46,399 bases of DNA from Verrucomicrobiota bacterium (lineage in GTDB: Bacteria; Verrucomicrobiota; Verrucomicrobiia; Verrucomicrobiales; DEV007): the NCBI GenBank assembly GCA_020630975.1, contig JAHDID010000045.1:1-46399 (forward strand). The letters are read 5' to 3'. The notes below the pieces were generated by a model. It saw only the letters and a program-made list of their open reading frames with translations, was not told the DNA's origin and searched no databases. Positions 36,900 through 45,178 of the stretch are shown here, in pieces (position 1 is the first letter of the stretch; the number at the start of each line of letters is the position of its first letter). A program made the translations under genes and the position numbers.

Positions 36900-37454
36900 A
36901 TGGCGAGTCGGCGCATAGGAGTAGTGGTAGGTCTGCTGCTAGTGCTCATCGGCGGTGCTGTCTTTTTTGCATTGCGGCTTTCAGAGGAGAGGGAGGTATC
37001 TACTCCCAAAAGTCATCCTGAGGTCGTTAGTCGCCCGCCTACGTCAGAAGCTGTTTTGACTCCAGCTACGCAGACGCTCCCAGGAGAGGATATGCTGCAG
37101 ACTTATTTGAGCGAGGAGCAATCGGCTGTGCAGGATATGCGTCAGATCCAAGCTTTGGTGACTAATGCTCTTTTCATCGTAAAGCGCAGTGATCTTCGTG
37201 AGTATGCTACAAATGAAGATCTGGCTGATTTTTTGCGAGGAAAAAATCAGTATCAGCAAGCGATGCTGCCAGCGGGCCATCATGCCTTTGATGAGCGTGG
37301 GCGTCTCATCGATCGGTGGGGCAATCCATTGGTCGTCCATCCATTCAGCAGCAAGCACATAGAGATCTTTGCAGCAGGTCCAGATGGGGTGCCGTGGAAT
37401 GAGGATGATGTGGGCAGAAGGCCGCAGCAGGGTTACGATTTCTTAAAGCCGTAG
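36900..37454 (+). CDS. Pseudopilin (GspG)-like membrane protein
   Basis: A 184-residue protein starting 1 nt after the DUF1501 stop, so it is in the same operon. An N-terminal TM helix (IGVVVGLLLVLIGGAVFFAL) precedes a Pro/Ser/Thr-rich linker. The C-terminus reads LIDRWGNPLVVHPFSSKHIEIFAAGPDGVPWNEDDVG, the pattern of the type II secretion major pseudopilin end (D-WG-P, GPDG, DD). The usual pseudopilin methylation motif (GFTLIE) is absent, so it is not a standard pilin. It may be a surface-assembly partner of the DUF1800/1501 proteins; that is inference. Confidence 0.6.
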   Translation: MASRRIGVVVGLLLVLIGGAVFFALRLSEEREVSTPKSHPEVVSRPPTSEAVLTPATQTLPGEDMLQTYLSEEQSAVQDMRQIQALVTNALFIVKRSDLREYATNEDLADFLRGKNQYQQAMLPAGHHAFDERGRLIDRWGNPLVVHPFSSKHIEIFAAGPDGVPWNEDDVGRRPQQGYDFLKP

Positions 37455-37483
37455 CTGGGTAAGAGGCTTGGGCTAAATCAAAG

Positions 37484-37516
37484 AAAATTGCAATTTATGG
37501 AAATTATTGTAATTTT
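37484..37516. promoter_or_regulatory. Inverted repeat upstream of the H-NOX operon
   Basis: AAAATTGCAAT and ATTGTAATTTT are inverted copies matching at 10 of 11 positions, separated by 11 bp. Centres are 22 bp apart, about two turns of DNA, so the arms lie on one face. The site is 49 nt before the H-NOX start codon, where an operator is expected. Being AT-rich, it may also overlap the promoter. Confidence 0.5.
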
Positions 37517-37565
37517 AAATTGAGTGGTGTGACCGCTCACTGAAACCCAAACCCAAATCCCCATT

Positions 37566-38111
37566 ATGTACGGACTCGTTAATCGTGCGATACAAGAACT
37601 CGTCACCACAAATTTCGGCGAAGATAAGTGGCAAGAAGTCAGAAAAGTCGCCAAGATCGAAGAAGAGATCTTCATCAGCAATGAACCCTACCCCGATGAA
37701 ATCACTTACAATCTCGTAGGTGCAGTCGTGGAGACTACCGACCTCTCCTGTCGAGATGTGATGCATGCCTTCGGCGAGTATTGGATCCTAGAGACAGGGC
37801 GAAAACAGTATGGCGATATCGTCGAGGCAAATGGGGACAACTTTGTCGACTTCCTGTCGAATCTACCCGATCTACATGCTCGGATTCAGCTGATGTTTCC
37901 ACACCTGCAGCCGCCAATATTTGAGGTGACGGATGTGGATGGCAACTTCATGCATCTCCACTACACTTCAAAGCGCAAAGGACTCGAGGAATTTGTCGTA
38001 GGTTTGGTCAAAGGGACAGGGAAGCTCTTTCAGATCGAGCCTGAGTGTAAGCTGATCCAGCCGGCTACTGAAGACAGTGACGAGCGCATTTTCAGCATTA
38101 GTTGGGCGTAG
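37566..38111 (+). CDS. H-NOX haem-nitric oxide sensor
   Basis: A 181-residue H-NOX domain protein. It starts MYGLVNRAIQELV, as family members do. The proximal haem His is His104 in LPDLHARIQLMFPHLQPPIFEV, and the haem-propionate YxSxR motif is Tyr133-Thr-Ser135-Lys-Arg137 (HYTSKRKG). H-NOX proteins bind NO (and in some cases O2) through the haem. The gene is first of three; the next encodes a kinase with an HNOB-associated N-terminus, so the partner is clear. Gas specificity is not readable from the visible residues. Confidence 0.9.
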   Translation: MYGLVNRAIQELVTTNFGEDKWQEVRKVAKIEEEIFISNEPYPDEITYNLVGAVVETTDLSCRDVMHAFGEYWILETGRKQYGDIVEANGDNFVDFLSNLPDLHARIQLMFPHLQPPIFEVTDVDGNFMHLHYTSKRKGLEEFVVGLVKGTGKLFQIEPECKLIQPATEDSDERIFSISWA

Positions 38112-38125
38112 CCGCTACCGGCAGC

Positions 38126-39586
38126 ATGATCGAGTTCAGCTCAAGTGAGTTCGAGCGGACTTTTCCGTTCTACTTCAGTTTCGGTGATGATCTGGAGGTG
38201 TTTTCTTGTGGCCCTAAATTCGAGAAATTGCTAGGTAGAGACCCTGGTCATGTTTCACTACATGATCTATTTGAAATTCGGTCGCCAAAGATCGAGTTTT
38301 GTTTTGAAGAGATTGCGAACAATCTGAATCGTTTATTTATCTTCGGTCTGAAAGAGATCAATGTCTCGATGCGTGGGCAGATCTCCCGAGTTGCCGATGG
38401 GCATTTTTATTTCTTAGGAGCCCCTTGGATAGTAGATGGGCGCAGTCTCAATGAATTTGGATTGAAGTTGGACGACTTCGCTTTGCATGATCCGATCAGT
38501 GATTTTCTCAATGTGATCGGGGCACAGAGAGTTGCTTTGGAGGAAACTCAAGAACTCACGCAAATCTTGAGAACCAAGCAGGAGCAGCTCCAACAGGCGC
38601 GAGATGAAGCCGAGCAGGCGGATCGAGCGAAGTCCTTGTTTTTAGGTAATATGAGCCACGAGCTCAGGACGCCGATGAATGCGATACTGGGATTTGCTCA
38701 GCTCATTGAGCGCGAGGGCGGCTTATCCGAGCGGCATGCCGAATCGATGGGTCGAATCCTGAAGAGCGGGCAGTATCTGCTGGATCTGATGGACGATCTG
38801 CTACTGATGTCGAAGTTGGAGTCTACCTCCGATGAGCTGTATCCAGAAGAGACCGATCTCTATAAGACCGTATTTGGGATTTGGGAGATGTGTTCTGCCC
38901 AGGCGGTGACTAAAGAGTTGAGCTTTCCTTTTGAGTTTCACCCAGACCTGCCATCGGTGGTGAATGTCGATCACCGGAAGTTGAAGCAGATCCTGCTCAA
39001 TGTATTGGGTAATGCTATCAAGTTCACAGATGCTGGATCAGTCCTTCTGAAGTGTGAGCCTCTAGGTGAGGACAAGATTCAATTTATAATTAAGGATTCT
39101 GGAATAGGTATCGAGGCTGATCATTTGGAGCGGATCTTCCAGCCCTTTGAACGCGCTGGAATGGGGCGCCATAGTTATTCTGGAGCTGGTCTAGGGCTTG
39201 CCATTTCTTTCCGGTTTATCGATTTGATGGATGGTGAGATCGATGTGGTGAGTGCCAAAGGCGAAGGGACCACCTTTCGGATCTCTATACCCATAGAGGT
39301 AATTGATACTCAAGCTCACACAGCAGTGGAGAGCTATATCTGCGCTGAGCCTGTGTTTGATGAGGATGTGCTGGCAGCCGATCAGGAAGAGTGTCCACCG
39401 TCGTCCTGGGTTTCAGGCATGGTAGAAGCGGCTTCGAATTTTGATTTTAGTGCAGTTGAAAAGCAGTTGGAAGCGATAGGTGAATCCTATCCCGTGCTTC
39501 ATAGGTCGCTGTCAAAGCTGGCGGCGGATTTTATGTATGATGAAATAGTGGAAAAAGTAGGGGCGAGTTGTGCGCTTCCGCGTTAA
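38126..39586 (+). CDS. HNOBA-domain histidine kinase, partner of H-NOX
   Basis: About 486 residues from the ATG at 38126; the frame is open to a TTG at 38102 that overlaps the H-NOX stop. The N-terminus is an H-NOX-associated (HNOBA) domain ending in a coiled coil (LHDPISDFLNVIGAQRVALEETQELTQILRTKQEQLQQA). HisKA follows with the phospho-accepting His in FLGNMSHELRTPMNAIL. The HATPase domain shows the N-box (LLNVLGNAIKFTDAG), G1 (IKDSGIGIEAD) and G2 (YSGAGLGLAISF). A further 90-residue C-terminal region (YICAEPVFDEDVLAADQEE...) may carry an extra signalling role. NO binding by H-NOX would be expected to alter its autophosphorylation. Confidence 0.88.
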   Translation: MIEFSSSEFERTFPFYFSFGDDLEVFSCGPKFEKLLGRDPGHVSLHDLFEIRSPKIEFCFEEIANNLNRLFIFGLKEINVSMRGQISRVADGHFYFLGAPWIVDGRSLNEFGLKLDDFALHDPISDFLNVIGAQRVALEETQELTQILRTKQEQLQQARDEAEQADRAKSLFLGNMSHELRTPMNAILGFAQLIEREGGLSERHAESMGRILKSGQYLLDLMDDLLLMSKLESTSDELYPEETDLYKTVFGIWEMCSAQAVTKELSFPFEFHPDLPSVVNVDHRKLKQILLNVLGNAIKFTDAGSVLLKCEPLGEDKIQFIIKDSGIGIEADHLERIFQPFERAGMGRHSYSGAGLGLAISFRFIDLMDGEIDVVSAKGEGTTFRISIPIEVIDTQAHTAVESYICAEPVFDEDVLAADQEECPPSSWVSGMVEAASNFDFSAVEKQLEAIGESYPVLHRSLSKLAADFMYDEIVEKVGASCALPR

Positions 39587-39610
39587 ATTAACCATAGAAA
39601 GGCAAGTGGT

Positions 39611-40726
39611 ATGAAAGAGGTGAAAGAATCAGAATTGGGGACGGTCCTTGTAGTCGATGATCAGCCCCAAAACCTGCGAGTGCTGGCGCAGTTGCTGACC
39701 ATGGAGGGTTACTTAGTGCAGGTAGCGCGAAGTGGGGATCTGGCGCTGAAATCTATCGAGCGGCAGGCGCCCGATCTTATTCTGCTAGATGTGGATATGC
39801 CAGTCATGTCAGGTTTTGATGTGTGTGAGCGGCTGAAGAAAGATCCCGCGACCAGTGCGATTCCGATTTTGTTCGTCAGCGCTATGGAGGAGGCCGATAC
39901 CAAGATATCCAGCTTCAAATGCGGTGGTGTCGACTACATCACCAAGCCATTTGAGGCAGGCGAGATCTTAGCGCGGGTGTCGACGCATCTTCAGATCAGT
40001 CGATTGCAGAAGGCTCTCAAAGGCACGGTCGATCAGCTGGAGGAGCGCAATCAGCGATTGGAGATGTTTGGCAATACTCTGGCTCACGATCTGCGGTCGC
40101 ACCTGTGCTCGGTGCTCTACGGTAGCCAGCTACTGATGGAGAGCGAGACCGATGGCGAAGCCGGTGGTGAGAATCGGGATATCGCTGCCTCTGTGCACGA
40201 TGCTGGGCGCAAGATGGAGGACATCGTATCGGCGCTGCTTTTCCTCGCGACTAAAGATAAAGGGGCCGTGGTAGCTGCTCCGACCAAGATGGAGCTCGTC
40301 GCTGAAGAGTGTCTGAAAGGCTACAAAGACCGAGTGAAGGAGCTAGACGGAAAGATACGAGTCGATCACCTACCCGACTGCCGGGCGCATGCCCCGTGGA
40401 TCCGACGTATTTTCGACAACTACATCAGCAATGCGGTGAAGTTTGGTGGAGTGCCACCGGAGATCAGGATTTCATCCGAGGTGGTGGATACCGATTTGGA
40501 GGTGCCGAGGCACCGCTACTGGATCGAGGATAATGGCCGAGGTATCCCAGAGGATAACTTGCCGGAACTTTTTGAGCCATACTCGCGCCTCGATCCCGAC
40601 CGCCCCGATGGTGTGGGTATCGGATTGAGCTTGGTGAAAAAGATCGCCGAAGCGATGGATGGCTCGGTAGGTGTGGAGAGCGAGATCGGTAAAGGATCGC
40701 GCTTTTACGTCGAGTTGCCAGGCTAG
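39611..40726 (+). CDS. Response regulator-histidine kinase hybrid
   Basis: A 371-residue cytosolic protein. The N-terminal REC domain (about 10-125) has VVDDQ and the phosphoacceptor Asp in LILLDVDMPVMSGFD, with Lys in DYITKPFEAGE. A coiled linker (LQKALKGTVDQLEERNQRLEMFG) joins a kinase half: the HisKA-like segment NTLAHDLRSHLCSVLYGSQ, then HATPase motifs DNYISNAVKFGG, IEDNGRGIPE and DGVGIGLSLVKK. A GAAAGG stretch precedes the ATG, one of the few plausible ribosome sites here. It lies 24 nt after the HNOBA kinase and is probably its phosphorelay target. Confidence 0.9.
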   Translation: MKEVKESELGTVLVVDDQPQNLRVLAQLLTMEGYLVQVARSGDLALKSIERQAPDLILLDVDMPVMSGFDVCERLKKDPATSAIPILFVSAMEEADTKISSFKCGGVDYITKPFEAGEILARVSTHLQISRLQKALKGTVDQLEERNQRLEMFGNTLAHDLRSHLCSVLYGSQLLMESETDGEAGGENRDIAASVHDAGRKMEDIVSALLFLATKDKGAVVAAPTKMELVAEECLKGYKDRVKELDGKIRVDHLPDCRAHAPWIRRIFDNYISNAVKFGGVPPEIRISSEVVDTDLEVPRHRYWIEDNGRGIPEDNLPELFEPYSRLDPDRPDGVGIGLSLVKKIAEAMDGSVGVESEIGKGSRFYVELPG

Positions 40727-40734
40727 CTGGCTGG

Positions 40735-42546
40735 CTACACCGGCATTTCGATCACTTCGAGTATCTTTAGCGCATTGGTAGTCGTCGCCACTCCTTCGCG
40801 GATCTGGTAGTCGAAAGTCATCGATGGTTTGCCATCGGCATCGCGCTGGAAGTCCTCACGAAAATGGATGAGATCTGCGTGAGCAGTGAGAGCCTCCGAC
40901 TCGGCTAGTGCCAAGTCGTGCGTGGTGATCGCGCCGATGCCGCGGTGCTCGATGAGGTGCGCCACCACACGCTGCACGATCTCTCGGCGCTCTGTGGTAT
41001 TGGTCCCCTGCAGGATCTCATCGAGGAGGAATAGGACGGTACGCCCGGCCTTTCGCTCTTCGATGGTGAGATTGACGATGTCTTTGATGCGCTGCAGCTC
41101 CGCCATGAAAAACGAGATACCATCGACTAGGGAGTCGCTCACCCCCATGCTAGTCGCGATGGTCAGCGGCGGCAGGGATAGCGACTGAGCGCACACAGGA
41201 GCGCCCATCTGCGCCAGAGTGGCATTGAGTCCCAGTGTGCGTAGCAGCGTACTTTTGCCTGCCATATTCGATCCCGTCACCAGTAGGAAGCGGCCTTCGG
41301 GGCCTACCGATACATCATTGCACACGCGGGAGTCGGGCCCGATCAGCGGGTGCCCGAGTGCTTTGGCATCGATGCTGCCTTGTTGTTTGATCTCTGGCTG
41401 CACCCAGTCGGGCTCGTCGTAGGCGAGGCTGGCCAGGCTGACGAGCGCCTCGACTTCGCCCAGAGTCTCGAACCAATCGCGCACGTTGTCTTTATTTTCC
41501 GTCAGCCAATCCTCTAGCCGCTTCACCACTCGCAGATCGTAGGCGACGGTACCGATGAGCGGCAGGTGGATGATGGTGCCTCTGGCCGATGCGGCTGTCG
41601 CGATTCGGTTGAGCTCTTCCATCGAGGCGTTGGCGTGTTCGACCCGCTTGATCAGGTCGGCTAGGGCACCGGCCTTCTCAGGGCACTCCAGTAGGTGGAG
41701 GAAGATATCGCGAAAGGCGCGGATCTTTCGGTCGCTCTCCGATATGGCGGCTAGCGATTCGCCGATCTGCGCCCGTCTGCGCGATACGAGAGTGAAATGG
41801 AAGCCCACTGCGATCGCGATCATCGGCACGATGGGAAAAAAGATGGTGGCTAGCAGACTGGCACCGGTCACCCAGGGTGCCCATGGCAGGTAGCGTAGGA
41901 TGGATTTTTGTTCGCTCAGCCAGATCGGTAGGTCCAGCCAGTCGGGATAGACGGATGCGGTCTCATCGACGAGATCCTCGCCCAGCACCGCTAGCTCCTG
42001 TCGCCACTCGATGTGAGGGGCGAGAGCCTTTGCCGCCTGATAGCGTGCCTCGGCCTGGCTGGGCTCGGGCATCTCGACTAGCCATTCGGCCAGAGCGGCT
42101 CGGCCCTGCGGGCTTCTCTGGGTATTTAGCAGGTGAAAGAGTGAAGCATGGCCGAAGAGATCCAGATCGCGAGCCACGGCCTGCTCCTCGAGTGCCTCGG
42201 GAGAGAGCGGCACGGGGAGCTCGCTCCACTTTCGGTCGAGACGATGCGTGTGCTGTTGGTTTAGCTCCTTCAGCAGGCGAGCCCGGCGTAGCGTACGATC
42301 GAGCCGTAGGTGGCGAATCACAAAGTGCACAAATGCCGCTAGGCAGACAAAGGTCAGTAGGAAGAGTAGTGCCGTGAGCACCTGGTTTTTCACCCAGATA
42401 CTGGCGATCGACCCCAGAGCGACAGCTGCTAGGAAAGAGCATAGCCTGAGGTTGGATAGTTTATCAGACTGGGCAGAGAGCGTGTCCTCCTCTGCGGCAA
42501 ATGTCTTTTCCCTCGATTGGTAGGTTTCGGCAGGCGTCGCAGCCAT
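40735..42546 (-). CDS. Membrane-anchored MutS-family ATPase
   Basis: A 603-residue protein. After a charged start, two hydrophobic segments (about 34-75, FLAAVALGSIASIWVKNQVLTALLFLLTFVCLAAFVHFV) anchor it; another hydrophobic pair lies near 215-250. The core helical region is followed by the MutS-type ATPase: Walker A TGSNMAGKSTLLRTLG (about 425), SMGVSDSLVDGISFFMAELQRIKDI, Walker B FLLDEILQGTNTTER, and ITTHDLALAE. The N-terminal mismatch-binding domain of true MutS is absent, so this is a MutS-like protein of unknown role rather than a repair protein. Its ATG lies 2 bp from the 21-bp repeat array. Confidence 0.85.
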   Translation of the reverse strand: MAATPAETYQSREKTFAAEEDTLSAQSDKLSNLRLCSFLAAVALGSIASIWVKNQVLTALLFLLTFVCLAAFVHFVIRHLRLDRTLRRARLLKELNQQHTHRLDRKWSELPVPLSPEALEEQAVARDLDLFGHASLFHLLNTQRSPQGRAALAEWLVEMPEPSQAEARYQAAKALAPHIEWRQELAVLGEDLVDETASVYPDWLDLPIWLSEQKSILRYLPWAPWVTGASLLATIFFPIVPMIAIAVGFHFTLVSRRRAQIGESLAAISESDRKIRAFRDIFLHLLECPEKAGALADLIKRVEHANASMEELNRIATAASARGTIIHLPLIGTVAYDLRVVKRLEDWLTENKDNVRDWFETLGEVEALVSLASLAYDEPDWVQPEIKQQGSIDAKALGHPLIGPDSRVCNDVSVGPEGRFLLVTGSNMAGKSTLLRTLGLNATLAQMGAPVCAQSLSLPPLTIATSMGVSDSLVDGISFFMAELQRIKDIVNLTIEERKAGRTVLFLLDEILQGTNTTERREIVQRVVAHLIEHRGIGAITTHDLALAESEALTAHADLIHFREDFQRDADGKPSMTFDYQIREGVATTTNALKILEVIEMPV

Positions 42547-42548
42547 GA

Positions 42549-42625
42549 TTCAATAGGGTACAGTGGAAATTGAATAGGGTACAATCCTGACTCAATAGGG
42601 TACAATTTTGACTCAATAGGGTACA
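42549..42625 (+). repeat. 21-bp-phased repeat array, locus 3 (4 copies)
   Basis: Four copies of the 14-bp motif start at 42549, 42570, 42591 and 42612, exactly 21 bp apart. Spacers GTGGAAA, ATCCTGA and ATTTTGA resemble those of the other loci. The array fills the gap between the MutS-like start and the OsmC-like stop. Translated in one frame it yields a false repeat (LYPIES) that should not be called a gene. Confidence 0.85.
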
Positions 42626-42636
42626 GTCGTCGAGAC

Positions 42637-43047
42637 TTAGCCCTGCCAGCGAAATTCCACCAGCTTCTCAATATCGGTGTGTAGGCTGCGGTGCACTGGG
42701 CAGCCTAGAGCGGCTTGTTTGAGACCCTCGACGTGGGCGTGGTCAGCAGGGAGCGGCACCTCGATCACTGTATTGAGTTTTGCGATCATACGAGGCAGTT
42801 CACTGGTCATTTCTTTCTGCACCACAGCGGTAGCGCCTTCGATATCGATGTCATTATTTTTTGCATAGATGCCCATGATGGTGAGCATGCAGGTGGCCAT
42901 AGCTGTGCCGACCAGATCGGTAGGTGAGAATTCTTCTCCCTTGCCGCAGTTATCCACTGGGGCATCGGTCTCGAGTTTGGCCTGAGATGGACCGTGCACA
43001 GCTGTGGTGTGCAGGTCGCCTGTGTAGGTGACGGTGACTTCTACCAT
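42637..43047 (-). CDS. OsmC/YhfA family protein
   Basis: A protein of about 136 residues from MVEVTVTYTGDLHTTAVHGPSQ, matching OsmC/YhfA N-termini; the frame is open to 43104. Hallmarks are GKGEEFSPTDLVGTAMATCMLTIMGIYAKNN (first catalytic Cys) and EGLKQAALGCPVHRSLHTDIE (second Cys). These two cysteines form the thiol centre of OsmC-type peroxidases acting on organic hydroperoxides. The exact substrate is not defined. It ends 12 nt before the last 21-bp repeat copy, on the minus strand upstream of the MutS-like gene. Confidence 0.88.
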   Translation of the reverse strand: MVEVTVTYTGDLHTTAVHGPSQAKLETDAPVDNCGKGEEFSPTDLVGTAMATCMLTIMGIYAKNNDIDIEGATAVVQKEMTSELPRMIAKLNTVIEVPLPADHAHVEGLKQAALGCPVHRSLHTDIEKLVEFRWQG

Positions 43048-43104
43048 GTCGGCAAAGTCGGCTAGGAGGGTGGGGTTGCAAGTGGCGGTCTTTTCAAAAG
43101 TCAA

Positions 43105-43163
43105 AAATCACACTCATCATTCCGCTCAGAAAATTGGCGGCCGAATGACTGGAGTGGTGATTT
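43105..43163. repeat. Imperfect inverted repeat upstream of the OsmC-like gene
   Basis: AAATCACACTC...CATTC and GAATG...GAGTGGTGATTT form bulged complementary arms about 20 bp long around a 20-bp centre. It could be a hairpin in the 5' leader or a transcript-end structure of the upstream gene. No T-run is adjacent. Confidence 0.4.
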
Positions 43164-43183
43164 CTCAAGCGGGTTCCACAGTC

Positions 43184-43600
43184 TCACAGGAGTTGTTCTA
43201 GGTCGGGCTCTTGTATATTGTAATGGTTCAGTATCCATTCAGTTAAGAGCTTTTGGTCGTAGCCAATTAGACTTTCGACTTCACTTATGGATTCTTCCAT
43301 TTTCCAAACCAAGCAGGTGCAACATCCTCTATATAGGCTGATGACGAGCATATGTTTCTGTCCTTGGGAATGAAACTGAAATGCTGTCTCATCGATGGGG
43401 TGAGGCATAGGTGTTTGAAACAAGGTGTATGGCATTGCCCTCGATCCTTTGCGGGGGTTATTCCAAGTCAATGGCTTGGAATTGAAATAAGCTGCGGTCC
43501 TGACCTGTTTGGTTTTATGACCTACAGCGTGGATCTCGCTGGAAAATCCAGATCTCAAGGTCAGTAATCCGATGACCATACAAATTGCCCAGAGCCTCAT
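43184..43600 (-). CDS. Hypothetical exported protein
   Basis: A 138-residue ORF with an N-terminal hydrophobic segment (MRLWAICMVIGLLTLRSGFSS) that is probably a signal peptide. A WNNPRKGSRAMPYTLFQTPMPH region follows, then HMLVISLYRGCCTCLVWKMEE with three nearby cysteines, and an acidic helical end (EWILNHYNIQEPDLEQLL). No family is recognised. It is divergent from the sulfatase gene. The codon pattern is AT-richer than the neighbours; it may be a recent or rapidly changing gene. Confidence 0.55.
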   Translation of the reverse strand: MRLWAICMVIGLLTLRSGFSSEIHAVGHKTKQVRTAAYFNSKPLTWNNPRKGSRAMPYTLFQTPMPHPIDETAFQFHSQGQKHMLVISLYRGCCTCLVWKMEESISEVESLIGYDQKLLTEWILNHYNIQEPDLEQLL

Positions 43601-43709
43601 CCTGCCAGTGTATCAAATGGCTGCACTAGCAGGCAAGAGTTTGGAGTTAGAATTTTCTGAGCGTGATTGAGGCTATTGATCCCCATCGATTCTTCGCCAG
43701 TTTATTCTT

Positions 43710-45164
43710 ATGCGATTTATCACTTCTCTCGTAGCTGTTTGGATCCTAGCCGCAGCCGTTTCTTTTTCTGCTGAGCGGCCGCCGAATGTGATCTTGGTCC
43801 TAGTCGATGATATGGGCTGGATGGATCTGGCCTGTCAGGGATCGGACTACTACCAGACGCCACACATCGATCGGCTGGCGGCAGAGGGGATGCGCTTCAC
43901 CGATGGCTATGCAGCCTGTGCGGTGTGCTCGCCGACTCGGGTAGCTGTGCAGACGGGGCGCTACCCGCATCGCTCGGGGGTGACAGATTGGATACGCTCG
44001 CGCTTCCAGCGCGGTGGTATCGGCACGCCAGAGGCCAATCCTACCGAGTACGTCGGGGGCAAAAATCGCAAGCTTCTATGCCCGCCGAATCCCTACTGGA
44101 TGGAGCACGAGGAGATCACCATAGCCGAAGCGCTGGCGGCAAAGAACTACAAAACGGCCTATGTCGGCAAATGGCATCTGGGCGACGAGGCCTGGTACCC
44201 AGAGGCTCAGGGCTTTCATGAAAACCGGGGTGGCTGCGACTACGGTCAGCCACCGTCGTTTTTTGATCCTTACAATAACCCCAAGCACAAGCACGAGAGC
44301 ATCCGCGAAGGGATCTACAAACTCCCCGGCAGAGAAGAGGGCGAATACTTGACCTACCGCGAGGCGGACGAGGTCGAGGCTTTGATCCGCGAGTGGGCCG
44401 ATCAGCCATTCTTCATCCAGCTATCTCACTACGCCGTCCACACTCCGATCCAGGCCCCCGAAGAGATGGCCGCTAAGTATAAGCTCGAGGGGAAAAGTGA
44501 TGCTCATGCCAAGTATGCCGCGATGGTCCAGTCCGTAGACGATGCCATGGGCCAGATCCTCGATACACTCGACGAGCTGAAGCTGAATGGCGATACCATG
44601 ATCATCTTTACCAGCGATAATGGCGGTCTGATCGGCCGTGGTAAAACGCCAAGCCCGACGACCAATGCCCCGCTCCGCAGCGGCAAAGGCTACGCCTACG
44701 AGGGCGGTGTGCGTGTGCCATTCCTCGTGCGCTGGCCAGGACAGATCCCAGCTGATAAGGTATCGGCACAGCCGGTGTGCTCTATCGATCTGCTACCCAC
44801 GATCCTCGACGCAGCAGATGTCGCGCTACCGAGCGACCGAGATATCGATGGGCTCAGTCTACTGGCCCATCTGGAGTCAGGCGGCGAGGCAGCGCTAGAG
44901 CGCGATACTCTGATCTGGCACTTTCCCCACTACCGCCACGATCCCGGCCCCTACTCCATGATCCGCAAAGGTGAGCTAAAGCTGATCAAATTTTGGGAGG
45001 GCATCTACGAGCTCTACGACCTGAAAAACGACATCGGCGAGACCAAGAACCTAGCGGCAGTGATGCCCGCAGTGGTCGAGGAAATGGATCGCCTGCTGGT
45101 CGAGCAACTGAAGGCAGAAGGGGCAAAGCTACCGAAGGAGAATCCTGAGTATGCTGGGAAGTAG
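43710..45164 (+). CDS. Secreted sulfatase (arylsulfatase A type)
   Basis: A 484-residue exported enzyme from MRFITSLVAVWILAAAVSFSAE, a signal peptide. PPNVILVLVDDMGWMDL holds the metal-binding Asp pair. The active-site signature CSPTRVAVQTGRYPHRSGV begins at Cys73, the residue converted to formylglycine by a maturase not seen here. YVGKWHLG, PFFIQLSHYAVHTPIQAP and IIFTSDNGGLIG add further active-site and metal residues. Family members remove sulfate esters from polysaccharides or glycosaminoglycans, a common trait of marine Verrucomicrobiota. The particular glycan cannot be read. Confidence 0.93.
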   Translation: MRFITSLVAVWILAAAVSFSAERPPNVILVLVDDMGWMDLACQGSDYYQTPHIDRLAAEGMRFTDGYAACAVCSPTRVAVQTGRYPHRSGVTDWIRSRFQRGGIGTPEANPTEYVGGKNRKLLCPPNPYWMEHEEITIAEALAAKNYKTAYVGKWHLGDEAWYPEAQGFHENRGGCDYGQPPSFFDPYNNPKHKHESIREGIYKLPGREEGEYLTYREADEVEALIREWADQPFFIQLSHYAVHTPIQAPEEMAAKYKLEGKSDAHAKYAAMVQSVDDAMGQILDTLDELKLNGDTMIIFTSDNGGLIGRGKTPSPTTNAPLRSGKGYAYEGGVRVPFLVRWPGQIPADKVSAQPVCSIDLLPTILDAADVALPSDRDIDGLSLLAHLESGGEAALERDTLIWHFPHYRHDPGPYSMIRKGELKLIKFWEGIYELYDLKNDIGETKNLAAVMPAVVEEMDRLLVEQLKAEGAKLPKENPEYAGK

Positions 45165-45178
45165 AAAGTGTCTGTGGG

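Noticed and set aside
42549-42625. CRISPR array
   Set aside because: Repeats are 14 bp with 7-bp similar spacers, far shorter than CRISPR repeats and spacers, and no cas genes are near.
42429-42671. An 80-codon minus-strand ORF with four LYPI(E/Q) repeats
   Set aside because: It is a translation of the 21-bp DNA array running into the MutS-like gene in another frame; locus 1 and 2 do not encode the same peptide.
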